Made by a program: the position numbers and the translations under genes. Positions 35,582 through 44,831 of a stretch of DNA of 55,741 nt are shown piece by piece. Source of the DNA: Azoarcus sp. (GTDB taxonomy: Bacteria; Pseudomonadota; Gammaproteobacteria; Burkholderiales; Rhodocyclaceae); the NCBI GenBank assembly GCA_020725025.1, contig DYFV01000032.1:1-55741 (forward strand), given 5' to 3'. Under the pieces are notes generated by a model, which ran no database searches, was not told where the DNA came from, and saw only the letters and a list, made by a program, of their open reading frames with translations. Position 1 is the first letter of the stretch. Each line of letters opens with the position of its first letter.

Positions 35582-36224
35582 GGCGCCGCTCCGGCCCGCG
35601 GTAGGAAGCCTGCCGCTGCAGGCACCCGCGCAACGCATCGGCCCTCGCCCCCGCGGCGAGCATGGCCGCGAGCAAGCCGCTCATGCGCGCGGCGGCGATG
35701 CTGGCGCCCCCTCCCCGCTCGGCACGACCGGGCTCGACGAGCGCATGGGTGCCGAAGTCGGCGGCCGGGGTGGCGAGCCACGACACTTCGCCGGGCGCGC
35801 AGCGGGCGTCGCCGGTCACGCCGATGCAGTCGGCGAAGGCCGCCGGAAACGCCGCCCCGCCCCGCGCCGGCGCGGAGGCGACGAGCACCACCCCGGCCCG
35901 CGCCGCCTCGCGGCACGCCTGGGCGAGCCGCGGGCTCGCGCTCGCCATGCCGAAGCTCATGTTGACGAGCTGTACGCCCTGGGCGCGCAGCCACTGCAGG
36001 GCCTCCAGCACCGCCTCGACCGACGCCTCGCGCCGCACGTCGAACACCTGGGCCACCGACAGCCGCGCCGCCGGACAGTGCTCCAGGACGCAGCGCGCGA
36101 CCTGGGCGCCGTGGGCGGTCCGATCGCCCGCGACACCCGGGAGGCGGCGAGTCCCGACGAGCGAGCCGGCGAACGCGTCGCCGACGCCGCCGTCGATGAG
36201 CCCCACATGGACGCCGCTCAGCAT
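35574..36224 (-). CDS. qhpE: Subtilisin-like gamma-subunit leader protease QhpE
   Basis: A 216-residue, unusually short subtilisin-family protease. The triad is D11 (VGLIDGG), H38 (TAHGAQVA) and S175 (GGASIAAAR), with the oxyanion region VNMSFG. No signal peptide or propeptide, so it is cytoplasmic. In Paracoccus QhpE removes the leader of the crosslinked gamma subunit. The C-terminal end is Arg-rich. The ATG at 36224 overlaps the stop of qhpF by 7 bases; its own stop overlaps the CcmF-like start by 8. Confidence 0.88.
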   Translation of the reverse strand: MLSGVHVGLIDGGVGDAFAGSLVGTRRLPGVAGDRTAHGAQVARCVLEHCPAARLSVAQVFDVRREASVEAVLEALQWLRAQGVQLVNMSFGMASASPRLAQACREAARAGVVLVASAPARGGAAFPAAFADCIGVTGDARCAPGEVSWLATPAADFGTHALVEPGRAERGGGASIAAARMSGLLAAMLAAGARADALRGCLQRQASYRGPERRHG

Positions 36225-37942
36225 GACGCGCGCCCCCCGAAGTCGATGATGCGGTCGAAGGCGGCGCCGTCGAGCGCGCGATGGCTCACGACGATGCGCG
36301 TGGCCGTCGGCAGGAGCGCGTCGATCGCTCCGAGCGCGCGCAGCTCCAGCGCGCCGTCCAGGGAGGACGTGCCCTCGTCGATCACGAGCACGGCGGGCGC
36401 CATCAGCAGGGCACGGGCGAGCGCCACGCGCTGCCGCTCGCCGCCGGAGAGGCTCGCGCCGCGGGGACCGACGGCGGTCTCGAGCCCGTACGGAAAGCGG
36501 GCGGCGAACTCCGCCACGCCGGCCGCCGCGGCGGCCCGCTCCACTTCGGGCGGAGTCGCGTCGGGACGGCCGTAGCGGATGTTGTCCGCGAGGGAGGCCG
36601 AGAAGAGCACCGCCTCCTGGGACACCACTGCGATGCCCCGGCGCAGCACGGCCGGGTCGAGGGTGCGCAGGTCCACGCCCCCGATGGAGATGGCGCCGCG
36701 GGCGGGCGCGAAGTGCCGGTGCAGCAGGTCGATGAAGGTGGACTTCCCGCAGCCCGACGGACCGCGCAGCCACACGCGGCTCCCCGCCGGGATCACCATG
36801 TCCAGGTCCGAGAAGGCCGGGCGGGACGCACCCGGGTAGGCGAAGCCGAGGCCGCTCACGACGATGTCGCCCTTCGGCATGGAGGCCGACGGCGAGGTGC
36901 CGGACGGCGCCGCGACAGGCAGCGCGCGCAGCTCGTTCACCCGGGCGAGCCCCACCTTCACCCGCTGCCACTGCAGGTAGAGCCCCATCAGCGCGTGCAG
37001 CGGCGCGCTGGCGCGCTGCACGTAGGTGGCGAAGGCCACCAGCGTGCCCAGGGTGAGCGGGTCGCCGCCCAGCATCGCGAGGCTGCCGCCGACGAAGATG
37101 CCGATCACGGCCAGCGACAGCACCAGGTTCGGAAAGGCGCCGCCGAGGTAGCCGTAAAGCTGGGCGGCCAGCATGCGCTCGCGCAGCCCGTGATGCAGCG
37201 CCTCCAGCCGCTCGCGCTCGCGCGCCTCCGCCGCATGGGTCTGCACGCAGCGCACCGCGGCGAGCTTCTCCACCAGGAAGCTGGAGACGGCCACCCCCGC
37301 GTCGCGCACCTGCCGCGACAGGGTCTCGATGCGCGGGCGCACCCAGGCCAGCACCACGGCGTTCACCGCCATCAGGACGGCAAGGAAGAGCGCGAGCTGC
37401 GGACTGAGCAGGCCGAGCAGGACGACGGTGCCCACGAGGGTCAGCACCGAGTTGATCGCAGAGAGCAGCGCATCGACCGCGAAGCGCTGGACCTCCCCCA
37501 GGTCGCCCTCCAGCCGGGCGAGCAGGTCGCCCTGGGGCGTGCGGGCGAAGAAGTCCGGCGGCAAGGCCAGCACGTGAGCGAACAGCGCCTCGCGCATGCC
37601 GTGCAGCATGCGGGCCGAGGCCGCCACGTGGATGCGCCGGCAGGCGAAGCCGATGGCGAGCGCCGCCAGCGCGAGCCCCACCATCCATGCGCCGGCCCGC
37701 AGGACGGCGGCCGGGTCGCGCGCCAGGATGCCGTCGTCGATCAGCGTCCGGGTAAGGATAGGCTGGGCCAGGCCGGCCACGACGGCCAGCACCGACAGCA
37801 GAAGCACCGCCGCGAGCGCCGGCGCCTCCGGGCGGACGAACGCCCCGAGCCAGCGGTAGGACCCGCCGCCTTCCGGGCGCCCCGCGCCCGGCGCCCGGGC
37901 GGGGTGTGCTCCGGCGAGCGACAGTGCTTCTGTGCGGCTCAT
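36218..37942 (-). CDS. qhpF: ABC transporter QhpF (fused membrane and ATPase domains)
   Basis: A 574-residue half-transporter of the exporter type. Six membrane helices span about residues 35-320; the ATPase has Walker A GPSGCGKST, signature LSGGERQRVAL, Walker B VLVIDEGTSSLD with the catalytic Glu, and H-loop VVSHR. In the qhp system QhpF is the proposed exporter of the processed gamma subunit to the periplasm. The start at 37942 is 4 bases after the qhpB stop and the end overlaps qhpE, showing tight coupling. Confidence 0.88.
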   Translation of the reverse strand: MSRTEALSLAGAHPARAPGAGRPEGGGSYRWLGAFVRPEAPALAAVLLLSVLAVVAGLAQPILTRTLIDDGILARDPAAVLRAGAWMVGLALAALAIGFACRRIHVAASARMLHGMREALFAHVLALPPDFFARTPQGDLLARLEGDLGEVQRFAVDALLSAINSVLTLVGTVVLLGLLSPQLALFLAVLMAVNAVVLAWVRPRIETLSRQVRDAGVAVSSFLVEKLAAVRCVQTHAAEARERERLEALHHGLRERMLAAQLYGYLGGAFPNLVLSLAVIGIFVGGSLAMLGGDPLTLGTLVAFATYVQRASAPLHALMGLYLQWQRVKVGLARVNELRALPVAAPSGTSPSASMPKGDIVVSGLGFAYPGASRPAFSDLDMVIPAGSRVWLRGPSGCGKSTFIDLLHRHFAPARGAISIGGVDLRTLDPAVLRRGIAVVSQEAVLFSASLADNIRYGRPDATPPEVERAAAAAGVAEFAARFPYGLETAVGPRGASLSGGERQRVALARALLMAPAVLVIDEGTSSLDGALELRALGAIDALLPTATRIVVSHRALDGAAFDRIIDFGGRASC

Positions 37943-37946
37943 GGGA

Positions 37947-39056
37947 TCAGCGACTGAAGACGCGCAGCGACGACAGCACCTGGTCGCCGCCGCCCGGCGT
38001 GCGGATGTTGCCGATCCGCTTCAGGGACTTGCTGTCATAGACCGCGATGTCGCCCTGGGTACCACCGATGTAGAGCTCGCTGCCGTCGGAGGAGACGTTG
38101 ATGTCGTAGTAGGTGTGGTCCAGGTCGACGCGGTCCATCTTGCCGGTGTCCAGATCGGTGCGCGTGAGCTGCGTATAGACGGTGTACACCTCGTTGCGCC
38201 GCACCGGATTGACGGCCGAGGAGAACAGCACCACCGAGGCATCCTCGAACTCGGTGAACTTCACCGTGTCCTTCTCCAGGTCCAGCGCCCAGATTCCCGC
38301 CCGCACGGCGCCCGGATCGTCCGCGGCCTTGTCCGTGGCGGCGACGTAGAAGGGCGTGGCAAAGACGTTGGTCTGCTCCCACTGGGGCCAGATCGCCAGG
38401 GTGTCGGGCTCCCCGCGGTTCGGACGCTTCCAGCTGCGCCACGGATGCGTGCCCTTCACCGCGCCGGTCTGGGGATCGAGCTTGAGCATGTCCCAGCTGA
38501 AGGTGTAGAGCGTGTCGCCCTTGGCGGAATAGGCCAGGGTGGAGACGCGGCGCGGCGTCGCCAGCTTGCGCACGGGCTTGGCGTCGATGCCGCCGGCCGT
38601 GCTGTAGACCGCGATGTAGGGGTCCAGCACCTTGTACTCGCCCGGCAGGAGCTGGGTGGGATTGACAAAGACGGCGAGCTCCTTGCCGTCGGGACTGAGA
38701 TCCATGGCGAACGGCGCCTTGCCGCGGATGCCCTCGCCGGAGAGCTCGGCCCGGAACACCTCCTTGCCGCTGTCGAGCTCGATGCCCGAGACGGTCTCCC
38801 AGCGGTTGTGGATCACGTAGGCCACCTTGCCGTCGCGGGACGGAACGACGGTGATGGGGCTGTTGCCCATGGAGGTGTTGGGGATGGCGTGGGACTTGAC
38901 GACCTTGCGCTCCTTGGCGTCCACCACGAACAGCAGGTTGGGCCGGGCCGCGGTCACCAGGTAGTCCTTGGCCGCGATCGCACCCGCGGAATACAGGGCG
39001 AGCAGCGCCGCCGCGGTCCTGACCGCGAGGGCGGTCTTCGATTTCTTCATCGTCAT
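37947..39056 (-). CDS. qhpB: Quinohemoprotein amine dehydrogenase, beta subunit
   Basis: A 369-residue periplasmic protein (also called PeaD). A signal peptide (KSKTALAVRTAAALLALYSA, cleaved near AIAA-KDY) is followed by a seven-bladed beta-propeller with YVTN-like repeats such as NSPITVVPSRDGKVAYVIHN, FAMDLSPDGKELAVFV and YDINVSSDGSELYIGG. It packs against the alpha and gamma subunits near the CTQ site. GGAGGAG lies 12 bases before the ATG at 39056; a second ATG two codons later is possible. It lies 46 bases after qhpC. Confidence 0.92.
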   Translation of the reverse strand: MTMKKSKTALAVRTAAALLALYSAGAIAAKDYLVTAARPNLLFVVDAKERKVVKSHAIPNTSMGNSPITVVPSRDGKVAYVIHNRWETVSGIELDSGKEVFRAELSGEGIRGKAPFAMDLSPDGKELAVFVNPTQLLPGEYKVLDPYIAVYSTAGGIDAKPVRKLATPRRVSTLAYSAKGDTLYTFSWDMLKLDPQTGAVKGTHPWRSWKRPNRGEPDTLAIWPQWEQTNVFATPFYVAATDKAADDPGAVRAGIWALDLEKDTVKFTEFEDASVVLFSSAVNPVRRNEVYTVYTQLTRTDLDTGKMDRVDLDHTYYDINVSSDGSELYIGGTQGDIAVYDSKSLKRIGNIRTPGGGDQVLSSLRVFSR

Positions 39057-39102
39057 GATTCTTGGTCTCCTCCGGATGGGGGGAATGGCTCCACGAGCCG
39101 GG

Positions 39103-39423
39103 TCACTTGGGGAACACGCTCTGCAGGGCCTGCCAGTCGCGCGCCGCGTCGTCGCGGCCGGTGTTCCAGTCGGGGTAGCTGTGCAGGGTGTCGGGCACCT
39201 GGGCCGGCCACCAGCACGGGTCGGAGCAGCCGTACAGGTCGGCCTCCATCGGCTGGCACAGGCCGGCCACGCCGAGGAAGGGGTCCAGCTCCCAGCCCGG
39301 GTCGAAGGTGGTCGAGCAGCCGGCGATGTTGGCGGACATGGCCACCACCTTCTCGACGCCGTCCTGGTCGGGGGCGGCCTCGATCTGGTGGGCCTTGCGG
39401 TTGAGCGGTTTCATGCGGTTCAT
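39103..39423 (-). CDS. qhpC: Quinohemoprotein amine dehydrogenase, gamma subunit (CTQ precursor)
   Basis: A 106-residue precursor. Matching the known gamma chain, C36, C56, C66, C70, E45, D62, D78 and W72 correspond to mature Cys7, Cys27, Cys37, Cys41, Glu16, Asp33, Asp49 and Trp43. All three Cys-carboxylate thioether pairs (36-45, 56-62, 70-78) and the cysteine tryptophylquinone pair (66-72) are therefore present. This implies a 29-residue leader ending near [11 protein letters not shown] and a 77-residue mature chain. The core [19 protein letters not shown] is essentially invariant. Its ATG overlaps the qhpD stop (ATGA), coupling crosslinker and substrate. Confidence 0.95.
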   Translation of the reverse strand: MNRMKPLNRKAHQIEAAPDQDGVEKVVAMSANIAGCSTTFDPGWELDPFLGVAGLCQPMEADLYGCSDPCWWPAQVPDTLHSYPDWNTGRDDAARDWQALQSVFPK

Positions 39424-40862
39424 AGTTCGGTACTCCTGTTGGCGACATGGCGGTGAAGGAAGGACGGGTTCTTCTCGAGGATCTCGAGATAGGCCTCGAT
39501 GCCGAAATCGACCCATTCCCTCAGCAGTTCGCAGTAGTGATAGACGGGCGAGTGCGGATCGCTGAAGTTGGCGTAGGACTCGTGGTAGCAGCCGCCCGAG
39601 CAGAGGTTGCGGATGCGGCAGGTGGAGCAGCCGCGCTCCGAGCGATCCAGCGCGGTGTCGAGAAAGGCACCCAGCTCGGCCTTGGCGATGCCGGATTCCA
39701 CGTTGCCGAAGGTCGGCAGCCCGGAACCGGTGAAGCGGTGGCACAGGTTGAGATCGCCCTTGTGATCGACGGCGAGCAGACCGATGCCGGCCCCGCAGGG
39801 CAGCGCCTTGCGGCGCCCCTCGTACAGGTCCGAGAGCAGCTGGTGCATGTTCGAGAAGCCGATGTTCTCGCCCGCGAGGGCGGCCTCGACGTAACGCCGG
39901 CCCAGCGCCTTCATGGACTCGAACACGCCGCGCAGCTCGTCCCCCACCAGGTTGAAGGTGGTGATCGGATTGCTGGTGACCGGCGCGAAGCCGACCTCGG
40001 CGAATCCGATCTCGTCCTTCAGGTGGCGATGGATGGTCTCCACGTCCGAGTAGCCCGCGGTCAGGGTGACCCGCGCGCCCACCGGGCGCGAGGTGCAGCG
40101 CGCGAGCAGCATGCGCGCCTTGGCCGCGACCACCTCGTACGTGCCCTTGCCGCCGATGGTCTTGCGCCGCTTGTCATGGACGGCCTGGGGGCCGTCCATG
40201 CTGATCGAGACGCCGAAGCGGTGCGCCTCGAAGTAGTCGGCGATCTCCTCGGTGAGCAGGGTCGCGTTGGTGGTGAGCGAGAGGTCGAGCCCCTTGCCCT
40301 CTTCCCGGCAGCGCCGCTCGGCGTAGTCGGTCACCGCACGGATGAGCGGCATGTTCGTGAGCGGCTCGCCGCCGAAGAACACCACGTTCACCCGATCCCG
40401 CTTCGCCCCTTCCGCGAGCAGCAGCTCGATGCCCTTCACCGCCGTCTCCAGGGCGAGCTTCTCGCCCTTGGACGGGGTCGTCAGATCCTCCTTGTAGCAA
40501 TAGGTGCAGCTCAGGTTGCAGCCGGTGTTGACGTTGAGCACGATGGTGCTGAGCGGAAAGGCCTCGACCCGGATCCCCGGCCCGCGGTCCGGCTCGGCCG
40601 GACTGTCGCGGAGCACGCCGAGGGACTTCAGGTCGGCGACCGCGTCGGCGACCTGCCTGGGCGAGTCGTGGCCGGCGAAACGCCGCTGCAGGTCCTCGAC
40701 GCTCACCGTCGCCCGCGGCCGGACGAAGTCGAGCACCTCGGCGGTCGCACCATCGAGATCGAAGATGCCGGTGCTCGGCACGTGCAGCAGCACGCGCCGC
40801 CCCTTCACCTCGACGTCGTGGAACGCCTGCGCGTCGACGTAGAGCACGTTCGCTTCGGACAT
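39420..40862 (-). CDS. qhpD: Radical SAM thioether-forming maturase QhpD
   Basis: A 480-residue radical SAM/SPASM enzyme (also called PeaB). The radical SAM cluster is CNLSCTYC (C115, C119, C122), followed by FFGGEP and SISMDGP. The C-terminal SPASM region has [33 protein letters not shown] and YHYC for auxiliary clusters. The first ~90 residues look like a PqqD/RRE-type peptide-recognition fold. It forms the three intra-chain Cys-Asp/Glu thioethers in QhpC (known of the family). It begins 21 bases after qhpA and overlaps qhpC by 4. Confidence 0.95.
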   Translation of the reverse strand: MSEANVLYVDAQAFHDVEVKGRRVLLHVPSTGIFDLDGATAEVLDFVRPRATVSVEDLQRRFAGHDSPRQVADAVADLKSLGVLRDSPAEPDRGPGIRVEAFPLSTIVLNVNTGCNLSCTYCYKEDLTTPSKGEKLALETAVKGIELLLAEGAKRDRVNVVFFGGEPLTNMPLIRAVTDYAERRCREEGKGLDLSLTTNATLLTEEIADYFEAHRFGVSISMDGPQAVHDKRRKTIGGKGTYEVVAAKARMLLARCTSRPVGARVTLTAGYSDVETIHRHLKDEIGFAEVGFAPVTSNPITTFNLVGDELRGVFESMKALGRRYVEAALAGENIGFSNMHQLLSDLYEGRRKALPCGAGIGLLAVDHKGDLNLCHRFTGSGLPTFGNVESGIAKAELGAFLDTALDRSERGCSTCRIRNLCSGGCYHESYANFSDPHSPVYHYCELLREWVDFGIEAYLEILEKNPSFLHRHVANRSTEL

Positions 40863-40883
40863 GGCAAAGCTCCTCGGAAGTGC

Positions 40884-42500
40884 TCAGCGGATCGGGGGAT
40901 CGTTGAAGCGCTGGACCGTGACGATGAGCGGCGCGCTGGCCTTCAGCGTTCGGCTGCCGTCCTCGACCTGGGCCGTGACCCGCAGCTCGCCGGCGTTGTT
41001 GGTCTTGTACTTGCGCTCCGGGTTGGGCCCGGCTTCGTTGGGCACGAAGAGGCCGTTCTGCTCGATGCGGCCGGCGTATTTCAGGTCCTGCATCGCCGCC
41101 GCCACCTCGTTGAGGTTCTCGAGCGACCACCGGGCGGACACCGCGCCGAGCTTCACGTCGTCCACGCTCCCCGGCTTGCCGTCCGGCCCGGCCGTGTAGG
41201 CGACGGCCTCGAGTTGGGCCGGCACCTTGGGCATCGCGCCGCCCCCGCCCCCCACCCGCGCCATCGGGTGTTCCGGCGTGATCTTCACGTAGTCGATCTG
41301 GCGGTAGAGCGTGAGGGCGTCGGCCGCGCGCGCGGTGCCGACCTTCACTTCCCGGGGACCGCTGGCAGCATCTTTCGCCGCCTCGACCTCGACCACCACC
41401 CGGTCGGCCGAACGCTCGACAACCTTGAGCACTTTCACACCCGGTCCCACCTGGACGTCGCCGTCGAGACCGACGCCGTTGATGGCGAGCCGGGTGCGGG
41501 TGCCGGCACGCAGCATCGCGGGCTGTGCCGAAAGCACCACCGGCTTCGCCCCCTTGCCGGCCCGCACCGCGCGCATCGTGCCGCCGATGGCATCGTTGCC
41601 CGCCTCGAACCAACGCCCGGCCAGCTCGCCGCCGCCCGCCGCGAGCGACATCACGTGATTGACCTCGCGATCGCCCTGCTTCAGGGTCGCGCGCCATTCG
41701 TGACCCGAGTAGACCACCGCCGAGCCCTTGGCGGACTCGACCGTACCGTCCGCGTAGCGCAAGGTCATGCCCACCACATAGCGATCGGCGCCCGTCCGCT
41801 CGATGGTGGCGCTTCCCTCGTAGTCGCCCACGCCCGGGCGATGCCCCACCAGGCGCCAGTTGCCGCTGGCGTCGGCCGGCTTTTGCGCCTTCCATTTCTT
41901 CCAGCTGTCGGACTCGAATCCGTATTGCTTCCCGAGCTCGACGGAAACCTCGCCGTTCGCGATCTCGAACCAATTGCGGTCGCGACCGCCGGCCTGAATC
42001 TCGATGGCGGGGAATTGGCCGACGTGGAAATGAACGAGCTTGCGCCAGTCGTCCTCGGTTCGCCGCTGTACCGCGATGCGGCCGTAGGAATGGCAGCGCG
42101 CACACGTATCGCCCACCAGCTTGTTCTCGGGGTGCTCCACCACGCTGGGCGTGCGATCCACGATGTAGCGGTGGGCGGCCGTCTCGTCGGGAGCCAGCCC
42201 GTAGGCGTCGGCCAGGTACTTCACGATGGCGCCCCGCTCTTCCTTGGCGAGCTTCACGCCGTGGGCGTAGCTCATGCGCGCGACCGTCATGTCCCAGCCT
42301 TCCGGCGTGCGGCGGCTCTCGCTGATGCGATCCCAGCCGCCGTCGGCCTTCGCGGCGTGGCAGGACGCGCACTTGCTGTTCACGAGCGCCTCGTCCGCGG
42401 TAGCGGCGGCTGCCGCACCGGAAAACAGCGGCAGAATCAGACCGGCCGAGAGCAGCAATTTTTGCGGCCAGCCCTTTCTATTGTTTACGGTTCTTCCCAT
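40884..42500 (-). CDS. qhpA: Quinohemoprotein amine dehydrogenase, alpha subunit (dihaem)
   Basis: A 538-residue periplasmic subunit (also called PeaA). A signal peptide (KLLLSAGLILPLFSGAAAAA) precedes a dihaem cytochrome domain with CASCH (44-48) and CARCH (133-137). Three beta-rich domains follow, with stretches such as SATIERTGADRYVVGMTLRY and VSARWSLENLNEVAAAM. Electrons from amine oxidation at CTQ pass through these haems. First gene of the operon, with GGAGGAG before the ATG at 42500 and a ~90-base leader after a probable -10 box at 42599-42604. The enzyme oxidises primary amines to aldehydes and ammonia. Confidence 0.95.
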   Translation of the reverse strand: MGRTVNNRKGWPQKLLLSAGLILPLFSGAAAAATADEALVNSKCASCHAAKADGGWDRISESRRTPEGWDMTVARMSYAHGVKLAKEERGAIVKYLADAYGLAPDETAAHRYIVDRTPSVVEHPENKLVGDTCARCHSYGRIAVQRRTEDDWRKLVHFHVGQFPAIEIQAGGRDRNWFEIANGEVSVELGKQYGFESDSWKKWKAQKPADASGNWRLVGHRPGVGDYEGSATIERTGADRYVVGMTLRYADGTVESAKGSAVVYSGHEWRATLKQGDREVNHVMSLAAGGGELAGRWFEAGNDAIGGTMRAVRAGKGAKPVVLSAQPAMLRAGTRTRLAINGVGLDGDVQVGPGVKVLKVVERSADRVVVEVEAAKDAASGPREVKVGTARAADALTLYRQIDYVKITPEHPMARVGGGGGAMPKVPAQLEAVAYTAGPDGKPGSVDDVKLGAVSARWSLENLNEVAAAMQDLKYAGRIEQNGLFVPNEAGPNPERKYKTNNAGELRVTAQVEDGSRTLKASAPLIVTVQRFNDPPIR

Positions 42501-42925
42501 CGGGGTATCTCCTCCATCGGTTGCGGCAAATGCCGCTTCATGTGACGCCGCAATTCCGGGATTGCATATCCGGAATCGAATTGGCTCGACGCAGGAGAAC
42601 TATAGGGAGGGGAAGAACCTGGACGTTATCTAAAATCGGCCGGATCGAAGGCCAGGGCTATCAAGAATCGGCCGCGGCGAATTGCACAGGAATCGACAAG
42701 AATGATTCCGGAAGATCGCGCGAACGAATTGCGCGAACGATTTGCGCGAACGAATTGCTCGAACGAATTGCTCGAACGAATTGCTCGAACGAATTGCTCG
42801 AACGAATTGCGCGAAATGGAGCAGGGATGACGCCGGAGAATCGCAGGACTCCGGCGTCTCGCCGGCAATCGCAGCAGGGCGAGATGGGGCGGGGATGCAG
42901 GGCTGCTTCGGGTCCGAGCCCCGGC
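42501..42925. promoter_or_regulatory. qhpA-qhpR control region
   Basis: This 425-base gap holds no gene. From the qhpA side it has the SD, an inverted repeat in the leader (ATTCCGG 42553-42559 and CCGGAAT 42570-42576), a -10 box TATAGT (42604-42599, minus strand) with no good -35 as expected for an activated promoter, two isolated CGAATTG cores (42577 and 42679), and the tandem repeat block at 42721-42811. It is visibly more AT-rich than its surroundings. Confidence 0.55.
42721..42811. repeat. Seven tandem 13-bp repeats upstream of qhpA
   Basis: Seven head-to-tail copies of CGAACGAATTGCT, with the last base G in copies 1, 2 and 7 and one A-to-T change in copy 2; an eighth copy breaks off after CGAA. 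The unit is not a multiple of three, so it is not coding. It lies about 130-220 bases upstream of the probable qhpA transcription start and 115 bases past the qhpR stop. Operator iterons or a length-variable spacer are both possible. Confidence 0.85.
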
Positions 42926-43954
42926 TCAGTTGGGCCGAAGCGGGGAAGTCCCGAGAAGGCGGGGGGGCTGCCGCAGCGTCGCCGATGGTGTCTCGCCGAA
43001 GAGCGCCTTGTAGTAGCACGAGAACATGCCCATGTGCCAGAAGCCCCATCGGCAGGCGATCGAACTGACCGATTCCGATGGCGCGGCGCGAAGCAGATCC
43101 TTCCTGGCGCCGTGCAGGCGTACATAGCGAAGGAAGGTGGCTGCGTTGATGCCCAGGACGTTCATGAAGGCGTGATGCAGGCCACGCCGGCTCATCTTGA
43201 GATGAGCGCTCAATTCGGTGACGGTGGGCGCCTTTTCCCGGTTTGCGAGTACGTAGCTGCGGGCGCGCTCCACGATGGCTCGCTGCACGGCATGGCCGCC
43301 GCACGCGCGTTCCCGTGATTCGTGTCTGGCGCTCAGTGCCGACAAGGAGGCGCTCATGACCGATTCCGCGATCGCCTTTCGCGACGCCTCGTGTTTCAGC
43401 ACCTCGGGAGTGGTGATCGAACAGGTGAGCGCCTCGCTAAGCGCTGCCCGATAACGTCGTGCAAGCTCCGTGTTCAACGGGACCGCGTTGCGGCGCGGGA
43501 TCAGAGACGGGATCTCCACGCCGGCCGTCGCGGCGAGCTCGTCGAGCGCCGCACAATCGATGACCGTGACGAGAATGCTGGAATAATCCGGGGTGCGGAA
43601 GTGCAATTCCTCGTTCGGACGGAGTGTCATCAGGGAGTCGCGCTCCAGGTGATAGCCCTGCCAATACCCGCCCTCGCGTACGTCGATCGGGATCCCGATC
43701 GTGTAGCTGTCGCGCCGGGGGCTCGCCTTTTCGTCGACACGCTGATCGATAGATTCGAGGAAGACCTGCACGGGCCCGGTCGTAGCCTCGACGATTTCGC
43801 CGTGGAAGGCACCCGCCGACAACTGGAGATAATCCTGGGACCAACCGCGAAGGCTTGCGGCGTGCTGGCACGGATCGCTGGTGGAAACGGAGGAAAACCC
43901 TTCGCTCCGGGAAGCGCCCAGCGCCTCGCCGCCGTTGGAAAGGGCACGATTCAT
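42926..43954 (-). CDS. qhpR: AraC-family regulator QhpR
   Basis: A 342-residue activator. The N-terminal ~220 residues form a ligand/dimer domain; the C-terminus is a double HTH (about 235-330: TVTELSAHLKMSRRGLHHAF then SVSSIACRWGFWHMGMFSCY). In Paracoccus QhpR activates the qhp operon in response to amines; the call rests on the domain type and on its position just upstream of qhpA in the same direction. AGGAG lies nine bases before the ATG at 43954. The repeats in the following spacer are candidate binding sites. Confidence 0.82.
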   Translation of the reverse strand: MNRALSNGGEALGASRSEGFSSVSTSDPCQHAASLRGWSQDYLQLSAGAFHGEIVEATTGPVQVFLESIDQRVDEKASPRRDSYTIGIPIDVREGGYWQGYHLERDSLMTLRPNEELHFRTPDYSSILVTVIDCAALDELAATAGVEIPSLIPRRNAVPLNTELARRYRAALSEALTCSITTPEVLKHEASRKAIAESVMSASLSALSARHESRERACGGHAVQRAIVERARSYVLANREKAPTVTELSAHLKMSRRGLHHAFMNVLGINAATFLRYVRLHGARKDLLRAAPSESVSSIACRWGFWHMGMFSCYYKALFGETPSATLRQPPRLLGTSPLRPN

Positions 43955-44337
43955 CGACTTTGTCTCCTGTTGCCCCGCCGCTTCCTTGCGGCTCCATCCC
44001 GAAAAACGAACGCCGGAATCCCTTTCGGGTCCGTATGCGCTTTCAAGTGGGTGCGGTTGTCCGCCGGTTGAATTGGAGCTTAGTTGGAGAGCGGGACGTG
44101 GAGCAAGAATTCCAGGCCCGGATTCGCCATTCAGGGCCGATTCTTGATAGGGCGAGCGGAACTTTCACCGCCGTGGGCAAACACGAGTCGGCCGTGGCAG
44201 GGCGGCCCGATTCGCAGCTCCAGACATCCTCGAGTGAGCGACCGCCCTGCGCCCCCCGACAGGCGCACCGATTGCATTGCAGCAATCACGGGTTGTTTCC
44301 CGGCTACCCGGCCGGGCCCGAACGCAAGGAGGTAATC
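43955..44337. other. Divergent spacer with an imperfect long hairpin
   Basis: No gene between qhpR and the DUF4383 gene. CAAGAAT (44104-44110) pairs with ATTCTTG (44140-44146), and inside them GGCCC (44114-44118) with GGGCC (44134-44138), forming an interrupted stem that could be an operator or transcript element. Short frames here cross both strands and are unconvincing. Confidence 0.4.
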
Positions 44338-44745
44338 ATGCTCAAGCGTGCTGCACTCGTTTTCGGCGCCGTCTTCATCCTGATCGGCATCCTCGGTTTC
44401 ATCCCCGTCGTCGCACCGCCTTCCGAAGAAGCCGGATGGTCCCTGCTGTTCGGCCTTTTCGCGGTCAACGCCATCCACAACTGGGTGCACCTGCTCTCCG
44501 GGATCGTCGCCCTGATCGTCGGATTCCGCAGCGAGGCCGCCAGCCGGATGTATTTCCGGGTATTCGGCGTGATCTACGCGCTGGTGGCGCTGATCGGAAT
44601 CTTCGTCGGGCGGGGCTTTCTGCTGGGCATGGCCCACAACGTGCCCGACATCTTCCTGCACGTCGTCATCGCGGCAGTGGCGCTCTATCTGGGCTTCGCC
44701 GGCAGGCCGGCGCGTGAGCTCCAGGGCACGCGCCGGGCGACGTGA
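44338..44745 (+). CDS. DUF4383-family membrane protein
   Basis: A 135-residue protein with four predicted membrane helices (AALVFGAVFILIGILGFIP first). The family pattern NAIHNWVHLLSGIVALIVGF and HNVPDIFLHVVIAAVALYLGF is clear. Function unknown. A perfect AAGGAGGT precedes the ATG at 44338. It converges on the PocR-GGDEF gene across a terminator hairpin. Confidence 0.87.
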   Translation: MLKRAALVFGAVFILIGILGFIPVVAPPSEEAGWSLLFGLFAVNAIHNWVHLLSGIVALIVGFRSEAASRMYFRVFGVIYALVALIGIFVGRGFLLGMAHNVPDIFLHVVIAAVALYLGFAGRPARELQGTRRAT

Positions 44746-44751
44746 GCAAGA

Positions 44752-44772
44752 AAGCCCGGGTGAGCCGGGCTT
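44752..44772 (-). terminator. Hairpin terminator between convergent genes
   Basis: AAGCCCGG (44752-44759), loop GTGAG, CCGGGCTT (44765-44772). On the minus strand the stem is followed by TTCTTG, so it best serves the PocR-GGDEF gene; it could also stop rightward transcription of the DUF4383 gene. Confidence 0.65.
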
Positions 44773-44831
44773 CTCCTGCATGGCTTGGAGGGCCGTGCGT
44801 CGCGCCCCGCCGCCACCGGGCGCGGGGCGAC

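Noticed and set aside
39447..42545. 1032-codon frame opposite qhpD and qhpA
   Set aside because: Antisense shadow of two clear genes; no recognisable protein features.
42721..42811. CRISPR array
   Set aside because: The 13-bp units are directly adjacent with no spacers, and no cas genes are present.
43322..44071. 249-codon plus-strand frame opposite qhpR
   Set aside because: Antisense shadow of the AraC-type gene.
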